Shown: piece after piece, positions 1 through 19,800 of the stretch | Layout of the letters: each line of letters opens with the position of its first letter | How positions within the stretch are numbered: the stretch's first letter is position 1 | NCBI GenBank assembly: GCA_024305405.1 | Contig: JAKNDB010000068.1 | Span: 6,811,501-6,875,500 of the forward strand | Source of the DNA: Dirofilaria immitis | Lineage: Eukaryota > Nematoda > Chromadorea > Rhabditida > Onchocercidae | Reading direction: 5' to 3' | Length of the DNA stretch: 64,000 nt | The notes under the pieces: generated by a model | The model's database searches: none | What the model was told of the DNA's origin: nothing | The model's input: only the letters and a program-made list of their open reading frames with translations | Translations under genes and position numbers: made by a program

Positions 1-927
1 ATGCAATATGCTTCGAGAACTGAGGGAAATATAGTACGACTATCATATTGTTACAAGAAATCTATAACAAATGAGACCTTAAGAATTTTCTTCACATTTT
101 TGCATTTGGTCATAAATAAAAAGAATTTTCTTGCGCGATTTTCTTCAGTCGAAAACTTAAAGTGCGGCTGAAATCAACTGGAAGGTGGTTGGATCTGTCA
201 AATTTGGAATTCTGATTAATTTATAAGTTGAAGAAATTAAACTGTAATAAAGCATGTTTAAAACAATCTAGTTTTGCAATGCTTCATTTCACCAAATGCT
301 TATTAGGAAGTCTTATTATTTAATCAATCCTACCAATGATCATCGTAAAATATTCATTAAATCAAATATAAACAAATATAATAATTGAGCAAATATAATA
401 ATCAAATAATTGATGTATTCTGCAATGATCTATTCTTCCTTTATATTAAATCTCATAATAATGTGTTAATGCAAAAGTATGTCCGATCACATTCACTTTA
501 ATTTTTCAAATCTGCCTTTGTCATTTGCCAAAATTTCTTAAGAATGCCCACTCAATACTTCAGATATTTTTAAAGCAGTTTCTAAATATTTGGAAAGTAA
601 AATCAATAGTTAAAACACTCAGAGAAAACCGCTATGTGTACTCTGCAATGATATTGAAGAAATTTATTCAAGTTATTCTAAATAATTAGATTCAAAATTG
701 TGTTTCAGGCCTCTAGAACAATAACTACTGCAAATTTTCGAAACTCAGATTCCTGTAGATAATGAAACCATTTGACCTTTTAAAACAATGGGAATAAAAA
801 TTAGAATAGAACATAACTACTCTCAAGAGAGAAATACGAAAATACGACGTTGTAAGGCATTTTTCTTGATGCGCTTAATTTTTGCAGTGTCAGAATAACA
901 GAGAAATCCAAGAAGTGATATATGACT
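1..927. other. intergenic or downstream flank, no gene seen
   Basis: This is A+T-rich sequence downstream of the minus-strand BLOC1S1 gene. I see no coding exon, RNA gene or repeat of note on either strand. It probably holds the 3' UTR of BLOC1S1 and intergenic DNA. Confidence 0.5.
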
Positions 928-2061
928 TTAACGAAAACTGAAGTCTATCACAGCATCCGAATGAACTGCATGTAGAACTACAGGTTTAAAATACTTTTGG
1001 AGGAAGCTGAGAATTTATTACGCTCAGTAAATGAAAAATAAAAACGACTAATACCACAAAAAATTTCAGTCGAATTAATTCCTGCTTCTTTAAACATGTA
1101 ATAAGCTCAATATTACCTTCGAAAACTGCTTGTAATGTATTCGATATAATTTTCATATCCGTTTCAATCGTCTTTGCCCAGTTTTCAACGTCCCCAATTT
1201 CCTAAACAATAGAAATGAATGACCAGACATATACATAATTTAACAATCGAAATTTTTTCGTTAAAATCCAGCCCTTGATTGTATCAAACTGGTGCAGCTA
1301 TTTTAAAAAAATTTTAGGTAATCAACCTACACTAGTATATTATATATATATATATATATATATCTGACGTTGTCACAGCTTCATCAGTATTAGAACAGAA
1401 CTACTACAAGATCCATTTTTTTCACTCTTTTTGTCAATTCTAATTAATTACAAAACTTTGCAGCAACGAGTCTGAACATGAATATTTAATGCCATAGTAT
1501 TCAGTAAATTTTTGGAATACGAACTTTCAAAGCTTGATTGAATGAATCAGTAATCTGTATCCACTGTTCCGCTTGTCGCGCAAGTTCTGAGGCATTTTCT
1601 CCAACTTTTTCACTTCTACATCTAACCGTTTCTGATTGTTATAAGCTTGCGAAACACTACAATTAAAGTTTCAGAATTTCAGAAATTTGATAAATGGAAT
1701 CACAAAAAGGAAACCGACAAAGAAAAAGCAAAACGAAAAAGAATGATCCTGAAGAGCGTATTTTTATACCAAAAAGTATAGTGATGAAAGCACTAACGAG
1801 TAATTCAGATGATCGACTACAGCCCCTGTTAAATTCTGCGCTGCTACGATGGCTTCATTTTTCTTTTTCTGCATTGAATCTGATTTAAATTACTTCCAAA
1901 TGCTATATTGACTAAATAATATACATCGAAAAGGAATGAGATCAAAAGAAAATCCTGGCGATAAGTCCAGGGTAAAATACGAGGAAGAATAACTGTTTAC
2001 CTTGCATTTCCCTTCTTACTTGCTGAGCAGCATCATGCTCCTTGATCATTCTCGTCAACAT
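928..2061 (-). CDS. blos-1: BLOC-1/BORC subunit 1 (BLOC1S1, blos-1)
   Basis: Small coiled-coil subunit shared by BLOC-1 and BORC, which act in lysosome-related organelle biogenesis and lysosome positioning. Exons in gene order: 2001-2061, 1798-1879, 1525-1656, 1117-1201 and a tentative last exon 928-977. The protein starts [14 protein letters not shown], then ALVDHLN-like ([10 protein letters not shown]), then [19 protein letters not shown], then [10 protein letters not shown] and [16 protein letters not shown]. This is the order and spacing of the BLOS1 family, and the length (about 120 residues) is normal. Splice phases agree at every junction if one A is added to the four-A run at 1595-1598; as given, that exon changes frame inside the heptad region. 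The last exon, which adds about 15 residues, fits phase but is poorly conserved. A TATTTATAG acceptor lies 7 bp before the ATG. The family call is secure; the C-terminus is not. Confidence 0.93.
1335..1363. repeat. (TA)n microsatellite
   Basis: A run of alternating T and A about 28 bp long inside the last large intron of BLOC1S1, between the exons at 1525-1656 and 1117-1201. Confidence 0.9.
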
Positions 2062-2068
2062 TTCTCTG

Positions 2069-2082
2069 CTATAAATATAAAG
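2069..2082 (-). promoter_or_regulatory. probable trans-splice acceptor of BLOC1S1
   Basis: On the minus strand the sequence TTTATATTTATAG ends 7 bp before the BLOC1S1 start codon. A strong 3' splice signal with no upstream coding exon that would need it, this close to an ATG, is typical of nematode spliced-leader addition. Whether SL1 or SL2 is used cannot be told from DNA. Confidence 0.5.
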
Positions 2083-2635
2083 CGTACGTACCTTCCACCA
2101 CAAACAGGGAAAAGATCTTTCAAGAAATGAACAGATGTTAACTGATAATATGTATCCTATCAGTTCTAAACATAAGAACATGATCACATTCAAAAAATCA
2201 CAGGAAATGAATTCAGATCATGAGCCACTCACTATATGCCAAAATAAACTTTAACCAACAACAGGAAGGTATATCCCAGATTTCCGAGTACAGACTATCC
2301 ATACACGTCAAACACGAAAAAATAGAGCTTTGTTCAATCCAGTACACTGTAATTTAATTCATAATATCACGATGGCACATATACACAGTACTTTCCAAAT
2401 CCATGTAAATAAATAATGTTTACTTGTATGATCTTTCTAACCGTCCGAGGATATTTCTGCTGAATGGGACAATGAAATTATCACTTTTTAAATTAAAGAA
2501 CCAAAAATTTTATACATTCACAAAGACGTGTTCATAAGATGTATAACGAATCCCAATATCAAAAAAAATTTAATACACAAAGTAGCAATTGCATATATGT
2601 TTTATTTATTAACGAAGAGCAATAAAACAAAATAT

Positions 2636-2646
2636 GTTTATTTATT
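2636..2646 (-). terminator. candidate polyadenylation signal of the Shroom-like gene
   Basis: On the minus strand AATAAATAAAC lies about 10 bp after the TAG stop at 2655-2657. This gives a very short 3' UTR. The stretch from here to the BLOC1S1 start (about 570 bp) has no other coding signal on either strand. Confidence 0.45.
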
Positions 2647-2654
2647 AATAGCAA

Positions 2655-9484
<6,830 letters not shown>

Positions 9485-9888
9485 TAGTGAAAAGAGATGC
9501 CTCGAATCTTTCAGATCCTACTAAAGTGTTATTCTATCGGAGGATTTGAATCTTCCAACATTCTTGAAATACTTGATTCGAAGATTCCTTTTGTGATTAT
9601 AATTCTTTATTTCTTCCGTTTTTCACTCTCTTCAGATCTTGAAGAGATTCACAGCGACATCATCGGGTTGATGCGTAAGCAAGATTAGAGAAGATCTTGT
9701 CATTCTGACGAAATTTGAATGCCTACTGAATTCCACGTGAACGACAGATAGGATTTCTATTCCAGAGAAAAAAGAAAGGGAAGGGACAGAAAAAAGAGAA
9801 AGAGAAGACGAAAGTGGATAGAAATAATGAATCGATGACGGAAAATAGTTCTCACAGTATAATTTACATATAGTTAGAATGCTGCTCA

Positions 9889-10080
9889 ATGTATTTTTGG
9901 TATCTTCTCTCCCACGATGTCAATATTTCGGAGAATGTTATTCAGAATTTGCAAAATCATGGTCACGCAGGTCACGTGTTTCGAAAATGCGAACACATTA
10001 TGACAGGGTCTTGTATCTTTATAAAGTACAAACTAAAAGTATGCAAGCTGTCGGGATTGAGTGACATCATCCTTAAAGAT
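9889..10080 (+). pseudogene. possible decayed gamma-glutamyltransferase C-terminal exon
   Basis: Translated forward, this stretch gives VNISENVIQNLQNHGHA and then, in neighbouring frames, FENANTL, MTGS and KVQTKSMQAV. The order resembles the end of gamma-glutamyltransferase large-precursor proteins, where a helix with a terminal R/H-G/H-H motif is followed by a short strand, a Q-A-I strand and a S-D-x-R-K-G-G loop. The pieces lie in at least two frames and the catalytic part is absent nearby. It could be a relic, a fragment interrupted by assembly indels, or chance similarity. Confidence 0.25.
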
Positions 10081-10267
10081 ATCATTTTCAATCAAATAAG
10101 AATAATAGTGCAACAAAAGGAATGAGTTTAACTAGAAGGCTGTAATTAAACCAATTTGAAATAGTAATGTTCAACAATAGAAATAGCTCAAAGCGCTTTG
10201 TTCATTCATATAGCAAAGAAGTCGCTTAGAAGTTGTCTTTTCATCTTGGAGATCTTAACCCTGCATA

Positions 10268-10268
<1 letters not shown>

Positions 10269-10302
<34 letters not shown>

Positions 10303-10313
10303 TACACACACAT

Positions 10314-10361
<48 letters not shown>
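10269..10361. repeat. (CA)n / (TACA)n compound microsatellite
   Basis: A CA repeat with TACA-type interruptions, followed by a short ATATAT stretch. The open frames crossing it are repeat artefacts. Confidence 0.97.
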
Positions 10362-10364
<3 letters not shown>

Positions 10365-10369
10365 TATAT

Positions 10370-10544
10370 ATGCACGCTATTCTTTATTTTCTTTGATGAC
10401 TCATCTTCTCTTAGCTGGTCGTCCATTCTTCCATTGCCATTTTCTCTTTGAGGATCAATGTCGTCTGTTTATTTTGATATGTGGCATATGGATAGCGATT
10501 CCATTTATGAATTCAAATGTTTTTCTCATCTCTTCAATATTCAT
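10370..10544 (-). CDS. coding-like stretch, possible 5' exon of the Shroom-like gene
   Basis: On the minus strand an ATG at 10544 opens MNIEEMRKTFEFINGIAIHM and, in another frame just after, a polar, acidic stretch with NGNGRMDDQLREDESS. The amino-acid mix is more protein-like than the surrounding A+T-rich DNA, and an AAACAG acceptor-like site lies between the two pieces. It is on the same strand as, and about 0.9 kb upstream of, the first Shroom-like exon I could phase. I do not recognise a domain. It may be a separate small gene, a 5' exon, or chance. Confidence 0.3.
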
Positions 10545-10586
10545 ATTATGAAAAGTGCGACATTTTAGGAAACATCATTAGTCCGT

Positions 10587-10672
10587 AATGACATCAGCTT
10601 GATGTCATTAGTCGTTTTATTTCCATTAGAATCAATCATTCGCACTCTTAATAAATGGCAAGAGTGCGAATG
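10587..10672. other. two adjacent perfect hairpins
   Basis: First hairpin: AATGACATCA at 10587-10596 pairs with TGATGTCATT at 10600-10609 across a 3-base loop. Second hairpin: CATTCGCACTCTT at 10637-10649 pairs perfectly with AAGAGTGCGAATG at 10660-10672 across a 10-base loop. No protein-coding reading explains them. They could be part of a small inverted-repeat element or a structured RNA. Confidence 0.7.
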
Positions 10673-11525
10673 AAAAGCGATAAATTACACATCATTGAGT
10701 TCTAATCTGAGTTAAAGATTCGATGAATAAGGACAATCTTAGAAAATTATTCTATAGATAGTATAAACTCTTGATATTTCAATATAATCGTATATTAAAT
10801 GTTTTAGGCCGAGCTTTTGAAATTCAGTACTCCAATCTAAATTTAAAACCAGAAAGAAATAATTTTATTTTTAGTAACGAGTAGTCGTTGTATAATTTAA
10901 CCTTATTTAAGAACAGTATTAAAAGATTAGCTCCACTACAATCTATTTTGTTTTCGCATAATTCAACTATTTTTATAAAATAAAATGCGATCTGCCAAAA
11001 CCTTCCTACTGAACGAAAGTAGAAAGTTCAGTTTTCAATTCTTCTCCATAACTATGGTTAGTTTTAGCTCATAAATAAAGTTTAATTTCCTGTTTGTTCG
11101 ATGAGAAATAATAAAATAAATCAAAAAATGCTTCAAATATTTTCTTTTTCTACGTTTTTGCTTCATTTCACTGTTTATGATGGCTGATTAAAATTTATCT
11201 ACGAAATAGCTAAAAATTTGAAGCGAAGTTTAAACTTTTGTAATTCGAAGTCTATGCAGGAAAAGAGTTAAAATGAGTATCCTAGATTGAATAATATTTA
11301 CTAGAACTCGAGAATAATATTTATTAGAATTAAAATATAAATATGTCGTATAATCATATGTTCTAGTATCTATCCATATAAATGTGGTATGCATCATTTG
11401 TAGGAAGTATTATTTATCAAAAGAGACTGATATTGTAGGATGTTGTATTATTTGCGGTTTGCAGTGATAGTATGTTCCTCTCTTATCGAAACTAATTGAG
11501 GATGATAATGTAAGCACTAATTTGA

Positions 11526-11546
11526 GGAGAGAGAGAGAGAGAGAGA
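11526..11546. repeat. (GA)n microsatellite
   Basis: A run of about 10 GA units in otherwise unremarkable intergenic DNA. Confidence 0.9.
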
Positions 11547-12472
11547 AAATATCAATGTCAAAATGGACTATTTACATGGTTATATAAAATAGATGGTGCG
11601 AATGATAATGAATGAAGAAAGAGAACGAATGACAAGAAAGGAATTTAGGAAAGGTGAGAAGAAGGAAGGTATGTTGTAATTAATTTGAACGGAGTAGGAT
11701 AGAGAGGAATCAGTCAATAAAATTGACCAGTCTATTGTCACGAATCTTTATTGCATTCAAAATTGGCAATGGTCATTCTTCTCTCTGCGGGAGAAAGTTA
11801 ACTTAACTGTACATTGTGATGAATGACCACAGCAAGTGTTAGAATTTATTTTCAAAATTTTCTCTCTCTTACAAGAGGAAGAAAAAGAATTCGCTGTTAC
11901 AGCATTACATATTGTACTGTACATATTTTACGATATAACCCATTCTTTTTATCATTTATTTATTTGTTGAAAAGCTTAGCAATAAACTTCTTCTATCGCC
12001 GATACAGTCATTCTTGCATATACCATAAATGAGCCAATTTGTGCTGATTCAACTTTTAATTGCTTTCATTTCATCTACCTCAATCAGATGATCTATAATA
12101 TGCATTGACAATGCGAGAGAAAAATAAATGGGTAAGAATGCTATGATCTAATAATTAATGAGCTACGATACTATTTAGTTCAGGAAACTTCGAACTATTG
12201 ATGGATGATTTATAAAAATATTTACGACTAATATCGTGTATTTTTTACTCATAATCGTATTTTAATGTACAGATTTGGGACGTTTACAATGACATGTATT
12301 GAACAAAACAACATTTTAGTTTTCTTAATAAATGAAATATTCTTTTCATCAACTGCTAATTAGCGAACAATTAACATTAATATAACCGCTTTATAGTGAA
12401 TGGACTGATGTTTGATTACATTAGCGGCATTTTGTATGGAAGCAAATCTAACGACCAAAAATAATTTTTGCA

Positions 12473-12498
12473 GCCACCAAAAAAAAATTTTTGGTGGC
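12473..12498. other. perfect 11-bp hairpin
   Basis: GCCACCAAAAA at 12473-12483 pairs with TTTTTGGTGGC at 12488-12498 across four A residues. It lies in the gene-poor stretch and is not followed by any recognisable gene end. Confidence 0.8.
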
Positions 12499-13734
12499 CA
12501 AAAGCGAAGTTTCTCCAAAATTGTATTTGAACTCTCTATTGCAAAAAATATCTGTTTGGATTGCTTTGCAAAGTAGTGATAAACAATAACAAGAATATAG
12601 TAACTATTTAATGTAAGCCTCAGAATATTCACGAATATATAAATAAATAAAATATTTTAAAAGGTGACACATCACAGAAAATCAGGCTGCAAATTTCGCT
12701 TCTTTCAGTCATATTAACATATTTTTTTAGCGATTAACAGTAAGTGCTGCAATTGAAAGTTTTAAAATTCTTCTTGGAAGTAAAAGTCGATATGCCAATT
12801 TTCGAAATTATGAGCCAGAATACTGATTCCAAGTAAATACGGTAAGAAAACCGTTATGTTAGAAATCAACAACATGGATCTTTAATTTCTAAGGCAAAGA
12901 AGTTATTCAATTCTTCACAGATTTAAATCTCAATTTCCGTCGCTTATTTTAGTAAGATAAATTCGACACTGAGAAAGTATATTAACATACTCTAGTTTAT
13001 CATGTAAAAGTTCATTAACCTTGAATTTGGCTTTCATTGTTCTTGCAGTATCAGCGACAGCAATAGTATTAACAACAGTGATAGTTTACACAAAGAACTT
13101 CAATAGACTATCGGTTGTCACTACTGCCATAACCATTATCAGTTAAGAATAAAGAAGAAGTTTGATGAATTTAGAAATAATAGACACAGTTGGTAATTTG
13201 AAATCAAAAACCCAGCTTATTAGAGTTAATTTGACAAGAAAACAGGATAGAACTGATAAAACTAAAATTAAAGAAACAACCAAGAAGTTAAGACCCAAAA
13301 AAATTCGAATTTCTCTGAATACATCTTTGAATAGAGTCAAACAGAAAAAAATTGAAAATTTAATGAAAATCACTAGAAATTTGGTTCATATATAGCAATT
13401 TATTTTTAGTTATAGATTAATATTATCTTTGTTGTCAATTATATCGCTAAATTTGGTAATTAGCCAATAAATCTCAACGAGTATGAGTAATTCAAGATGG
13501 AAAAAGATAAATAAAAAATGAAAAGTTTCCAAAAAATCATAGATACTATATATATGTACCTTAAAAAGATTCTTCAAAATTAATAAATTTTTGAAATTTT
13601 GATGAAGAATTCTAAAATTTGGAAAAAATGGTGAAATTATTATTTCGTCGTAAATAAAAAGGACGAAATGAGAAGATTTCGCGATCTTTTTCATAATATT
13701 GCCAAAAAGCAAATAGATGAACACATATGCACAT

Positions 13735-13751
13735 ATACACACACACACACA

Positions 13752-13802
<51 letters not shown>
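13735..13802. repeat. (CA)n microsatellite
   Basis: A near-perfect CA repeat of about 65 bp with one TACA interruption. Cys/Val-rich frames on the other strand are artefacts. Confidence 0.97.
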
Positions 13803-13803
<1 letters not shown>

Positions 13804-16800
13804 GTCTTTCATGCTGTTCATTTAAACATGATACGATTGAATAGTAAGGAAACTGAAATGGAAATATAGGAAATAGGAGACGGAAGTGAGGACTCATTCT
13901 ATGTCATCTAATTTTCTCGAGAATTTTCATTCTCTTGACAAAATGCGTAACCTTTCATGCACTATTTTTTCTGCTCGGAATAGTATTAGTAATGATTAGA
14001 AACTGAGTAAGTATCAGTACGCAATTGATAGTTAAAAATTATTGGGCGCATTATACGAAAAACTTTTGTTAAGCTTTTCGAATGAAAAGAATTTTTTTTT
14101 ATTCGAAAAATGATAACTGCTACATGCAAAGACAATGATGCGACATCTGATAAGAAGAAAGGCTTCGCCATTCCAGAATTGAATGATATAAATGAAAATG
14201 CAAAAATTCCATTATATCAGAAGAAGTGTAAATCAGTATGCTGAATTAAGAACTCCCCTCTTAAATCTCGAGTAAGATTGCTCTTGTAATTCAATAAGGA
14301 TATTAGAGAGACTGTTAGCTACACAGAGGAATGAAATAAGAAAGAAATTGCGAAAATTTCTGCGAAAATTTTAAGCTTGTAAAAAATTTTTCAGAACTTC
14401 ATCTAATTTTAAAGCTTTTATGAGAAGTGCACAAAACTATTTTTGAGGAATTTTCAATTTTGCTTTCTTTTTCTCAAGAAGATTCAAAACCAGGAGCACA
14501 CCTGGTCAATAGTAGTGATCAGAAGAAACAATGACATTTAGTAATCATAGTACTGCATCTTCATTGCCAACATAAAAAGAAAAAGTGGATTTGATCGGTT
14601 TGATTTGATCTGATCTGATGAATTAAAGAGTTGGTTGCTGAGTAAGCGTTAAATTTAAAGTTTGATAAAAAGAAAAAAAATTAATGTTTTTCTCGGTAAA
14701 AATTTCTCATTTCATGAAACAGTATTACTTTATTAGCCAAATATTTAAGATATGATTTGATGAAGGAAATAAGCAAAAGAAGAGAAGCGTTTGAAAAAGA
14801 GAAAGTAATAAATGAATATATGATCATTAGCTCTGCTGGATAAATTTAATAGCAATAGTAGATATTTGAAATTTTATTGAACAAATGATTATGATTCAGT
14901 CGAACTTATGATGCAATCTATTCTCTTTTTTTTAAAATATCGCATTTTCAATCATTGTATCAGGAATGTATTGATAGCAATAATTTATATTTATAATAAT
15001 TTTGATTTGTGAAATCGACACTTCAAAAGTTAAAATCTTTTCCGCTTTCCCTCCCTTATTTTTACAATTCATATCTTGTAATCAGCCGGAACCAATTCTC
15101 CTAACATTTTCATTGCTCAAAACCAGAAATATGGGAGCATTCATATTAATACTGCAGCATTTCTCTTTTTTGAAAACAATGAATAACGATATGTTTATGC
15201 ATTCGTTCGTTTATTTGTCCTTTCATTTGTCAGTTTGGTTGAAAAAGTATTAAAATATATGAATAAGCCATAGGTATACATAACATTTATGTGATGATGA
15301 TTCATCAATCAAAAATTTAAATCCAATAAGGGAAAGAGCAAGCAACCATTAATTTCGTAAAAATGTTCATCTAACTTTTGGTACTCAATAATTTTAAATA
15401 TTTTCTGTTGGAAGGATGAATATATTCCTACTGTTTTCAAAATTATACCACAATAAATGCAATTCTTTCGAAATTGCCATCATCAAGAAAAAAATATTTA
15501 TTGTCGAAGTTGTTCCAATCTTTTTAAATATATGATAAATATACATATTATGACTAGGTATGATGTAATAAACGACTCATGGACGAAAATTTTGGAGATA
15601 AAAAGACTGAACACTAGAGATTAAGATTTAGAATAAAGAAAAACTTCCATATGTATTTATTTATGTGCAATATTCCCAAGACTTAAAATGATAAGGATCA
15701 ATGTAAAAACAACAAAAAAAAATTTTAATCATTACAATTTCAACCATGGCCCTTGACTTGCATGATGCGGATTTTGGTCTGTGAAATGGGTAAAAGAAAG
15801 ATACTATCAGCTGGAACTAAAATTAAAAAAATCCATTTGTGATTGGTGTCAAAAAAGAATAATATGCATATATGTGTGTATGAGCTTAGGTAAATAATAA
15901 TCCATTGTCACTGCAGCACAATAAAATTTCATTCCTTAATTTTTGAATAAAAGTAAAAAAAAAAAAGCATTTTTGGAAGATATGAAAATTTCACGAGACA
16001 ATGAAAAGAAAAGATATTGTTGGGTATGGTGCATTTTTGCAAAAAAAAAAGAATGTATTTACATTAGCGAAATAGATATTAAAGATTGCTACAATGATTT
16101 CCTTCAAAGTTCTAATAATTAATTTTAAAATTTTTATAGAAAATGAGCTAATTTTTCAATTTCAGAATAGATTTTAACGGTTGAAAGCAGCAGCAGTTAT
16201 TAACATTCTAAGGAAACAAGAGTAAAAAAGAACTTGAAAAATGCTCTTATGCATATCCATAAAAAATTACCTAAAATTCGATTTTCTTAGTTCCATAAAT
16301 TTTCAGAAATGCACTTGTAGCTTGCTAAACTACTTTTTCTCTTGCATACATTATGATATATTAATCAGAAAAATGAAGGAGGAAGGAACGGATTGGTTTT
16401 ATTAGATCTCATCAGATGGATGTTGCATTAGCTGAAATCAAAAATTTATTCAATAATGACAGGCTGTTAAAGTCATGCATCAAAGTGTTATCTGTTACCA
16501 CTGATTAGGAGATTCTAATTTTTGAAAATATCTGACAACTTAAACCTAATGACATATTTTCAGTACTGACAGAAATTAGCTATTGATGAAGCATTCAAGC
16601 ATCGATAACAGGAAAACGGATTATTTGTGACAATCCTCAACTGCTTCTACTGATCATCGTGAAGAAACTGCCGAGAATATTTGATATAATTATAAAAACA
16701 ATATTCAATACAGAATTATAAAAATATTTGATACAGAAATATAGAATTATGAATAAGCGCTACATGTACCAAAATCTGTCTTGTTGTTTGAGACAATGGG

Positions 16801-19800
16801 AACATATACTTGCCGCATGAAGTTCAAGGTAATTTTAAATACCACTTATCATTTCAGACCTAGAATCTTTCGAATTGTTTTAAAATTTCATTGACACAAT
16901 CCAAAATCTTGATTCTATCATAAGGCTCATGCATGAAAGAAGCATGCATGATAATGTTTTTTTTTTCATTGTAGCAGTAATTTGAAGCTATTAAATGATT
17001 TAAGTTATTATTCGAAATAGAAACTTTCATGATAAAATTTAATTTTAGACAGTGAAAACAGCTGTATGGAAGATTTTTAGATAAAAAATGTGAAAAATTC
17101 CTTTTATACTTTAACTGCTTTTGTATTTTATGAGAATTCAAGAGCTGTTTATCATAACTGTAAAACTAATCATATATTTAATTACTCTTATTTAAGATAA
17201 GATCAGGCTGATAGAAAGAGATAATTAGATTTGAATATGTCAGTCTCTCTTTATTTTTTTCCTCTGTAAAAGTTCGCATTTTTTCATTTATTCATTTTCA
17301 CAAAGTGTGCTTCTTTCTCTTATAACTATGTCTTTATTGTTGGCCACCGCACCATTTCTCGTTCTTGCAAAACCTTACGTTAGCTGCAACTAGGCTAGGC
17401 CCTGTAAGTCTAGGCAAACGAGCTTGTCTGCATAGCCCAACATATACAGACACATACATACATAGAATATTTGTGCGTGTGCATTTAATCTACGTAATGC
17501 ATTATGGGTGCTTGTTATTTCGTTGTTTATTATTTAAATTATCCGTAGTCGATGATGCTTTCATAGTCTAAAAGTGTATTCCATTTTATTTATCTACGAA
17601 GATGTAAGCGTTAGTTCATTCCATAACCCTTAGCTAACTGATCTACAGAACGGCTCTTCCATATTTATTTATAATAATATTTAGATTATTTTCTGTGCTT
17701 CATTCATCCTATAAGCCAAAACATTGAACTTCTTTTATTTCTTTTTGCTTGAATACTCTCATATTATGGGCCGTTTTAATATTCTTATCTTCATCCCATA
17801 CAATTATTTAATTCAATTAATGAATTATAACAATTAATGATAAATTGGAATAAGTTTATTTTAATTAATTTAAATATACTTGTTTTATCATCCCTTACCA
17901 CAATAATAAGAGATCAATTTCTCAACACAAGTCCAAGCGAATGATGGGTTAACTTACCATATTACGAAAAGAGCTATATATTATTAATTCATAAATTCCA
18001 GCCAGATCACCTATGGCACATTAAACTTGATATAGACATCTTATTCGATAAAATAACAAACAAAAGTATAGATCTAAAATTTTTGTTTATCTGTACTAAA
18101 TATAATAAATAAAATGATTGCAGGACGAACAGAATTTCCACTTCTATATAAATCTGTTTGACCATTTATTTATTACTAATACCGATTAGTACGGCTGCCT
18201 TTACGTCTCCTTAAGCATCATCGATTTAATTTTTCTCTGTTTTTATAACTTTAATTGAGGACGAAAAACCCTTTATCTTTAACTAATAAAAATGTCTATT
18301 CTACTCGAAACGAACCTATTTATCCGTAATTCTTGTCAAGACCACTAATTAGCCTAAAGATATACTTGACAGTTTATTTGTTGGAGAACAAGAAAAAAAC
18401 TATTAATGAAAATTTTTTCTTGGAAACTAAATAGAAATGTATTAAACAATTTTCTAGTTTGCATTTTTGAAAATGTTCTTGGAACTGAATTTTCGAAATT
18501 TGAAAATGCCATTTTAGATGTAAAAAATTTGATTCTTGAAATTCGTTAGTTATTGTTATTATTTGAAGGAAAAAATTGGAATAAATTATGATATGAAATG
18601 TTAATACGCTTGTTTCTTCGATAATTTGAATTATTTTTCAAAGTTTTGTAAACATCATTAGTATTTCAATGATTAATATTGATATTTGATTGCTGTCTGT
18701 CTGAAGAGCAATAATTTCTGAATGTTGCAACATTATACTACAAGTTGCAAATATTTAATCTATTTTGGCCTTTATGTGATGGAAAATATGAACTTGGATA
18801 GAATTCTAATAAAGCTAATAAAATCATCCCTTTGTCAAGAGAAGAGTTATCATTTTGAGATGCGTACTCCTACGGGAAAGAATTGTCATTGCAAGTTGAA
18901 ATATGTGCTTAGTAAAAACTGATCCTTTCATAAATTTCTCTTCAAATCCATTATTTTTTGACAATAATTGCCTTCAAGATGTTGTGTTGTCAACTTTAAA
19001 TTATCTTTCTTAAATTTTTTCTCAAGAAGAGATTTAATTATTATTATGATGTGAATTTTATCCATATGCAACTTGAAAGAGTATTTTGAAATATTTATAT
19101 TTCTTTAGAACCATTACGAACTTAAATTTGTTTTTGTATCAAACAAGCATACGAACGACAACAACACAATCACTACAAGAACATTTTAACCTAAATTAAA
19201 ATAATTGATTTTAGAGGGCAATCGAGCATCATGAAGGACATACCTTCATCCCGAGACTTACTTATTTCTATGAAAATATTGATTAGTTTCACACTCAATT
19301 TCTCGCTAATCATCTTAGTCATCTATGTTGCCTCATCGATATATATTAAATAATGCTGTCTATCATCATAAGGAATGATTTTCAATTTAGATAAAATGAG
19401 CAAAGCAATGAAATAAATCCAATCTACTCAGTTGCTAGCTGCTGCATGTTCATCATTCATCGATCGTGCCTCTCCTACGCTTCTGTTTGCTCCCAGGAAG
19501 AAAACAATCCATGATCGAAATTACATAACAGTAGCAGGTTTCCAAAAAGTCTATAGTTATTTTTTAGAAGGAAATTTCATCGATAAAAAGCATTGCAAGT
19601 AGTCATGTAGATACGTTATTGATTGATTTTCAAGTTTTGCGCGTCATTCTTTTTAGTAGCTATTGAAAGTTTTGAAGTATTCAAAAGAGGAGCTTATTGA
19701 TTAAAACTTAGATTTTTGAAACCTCTATGAAGTAAAATCTTGATTTTAAGCTTTAACATTTGTCTGAATGTATTACTTATGACAATACTCCATGAGCTAA

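Noticed and set aside
1694..1888. 64-codon plus-strand frame
   Set aside because: It is antisense to BLOC1S1 exon 1798-1879, which explains its apparent coding composition.
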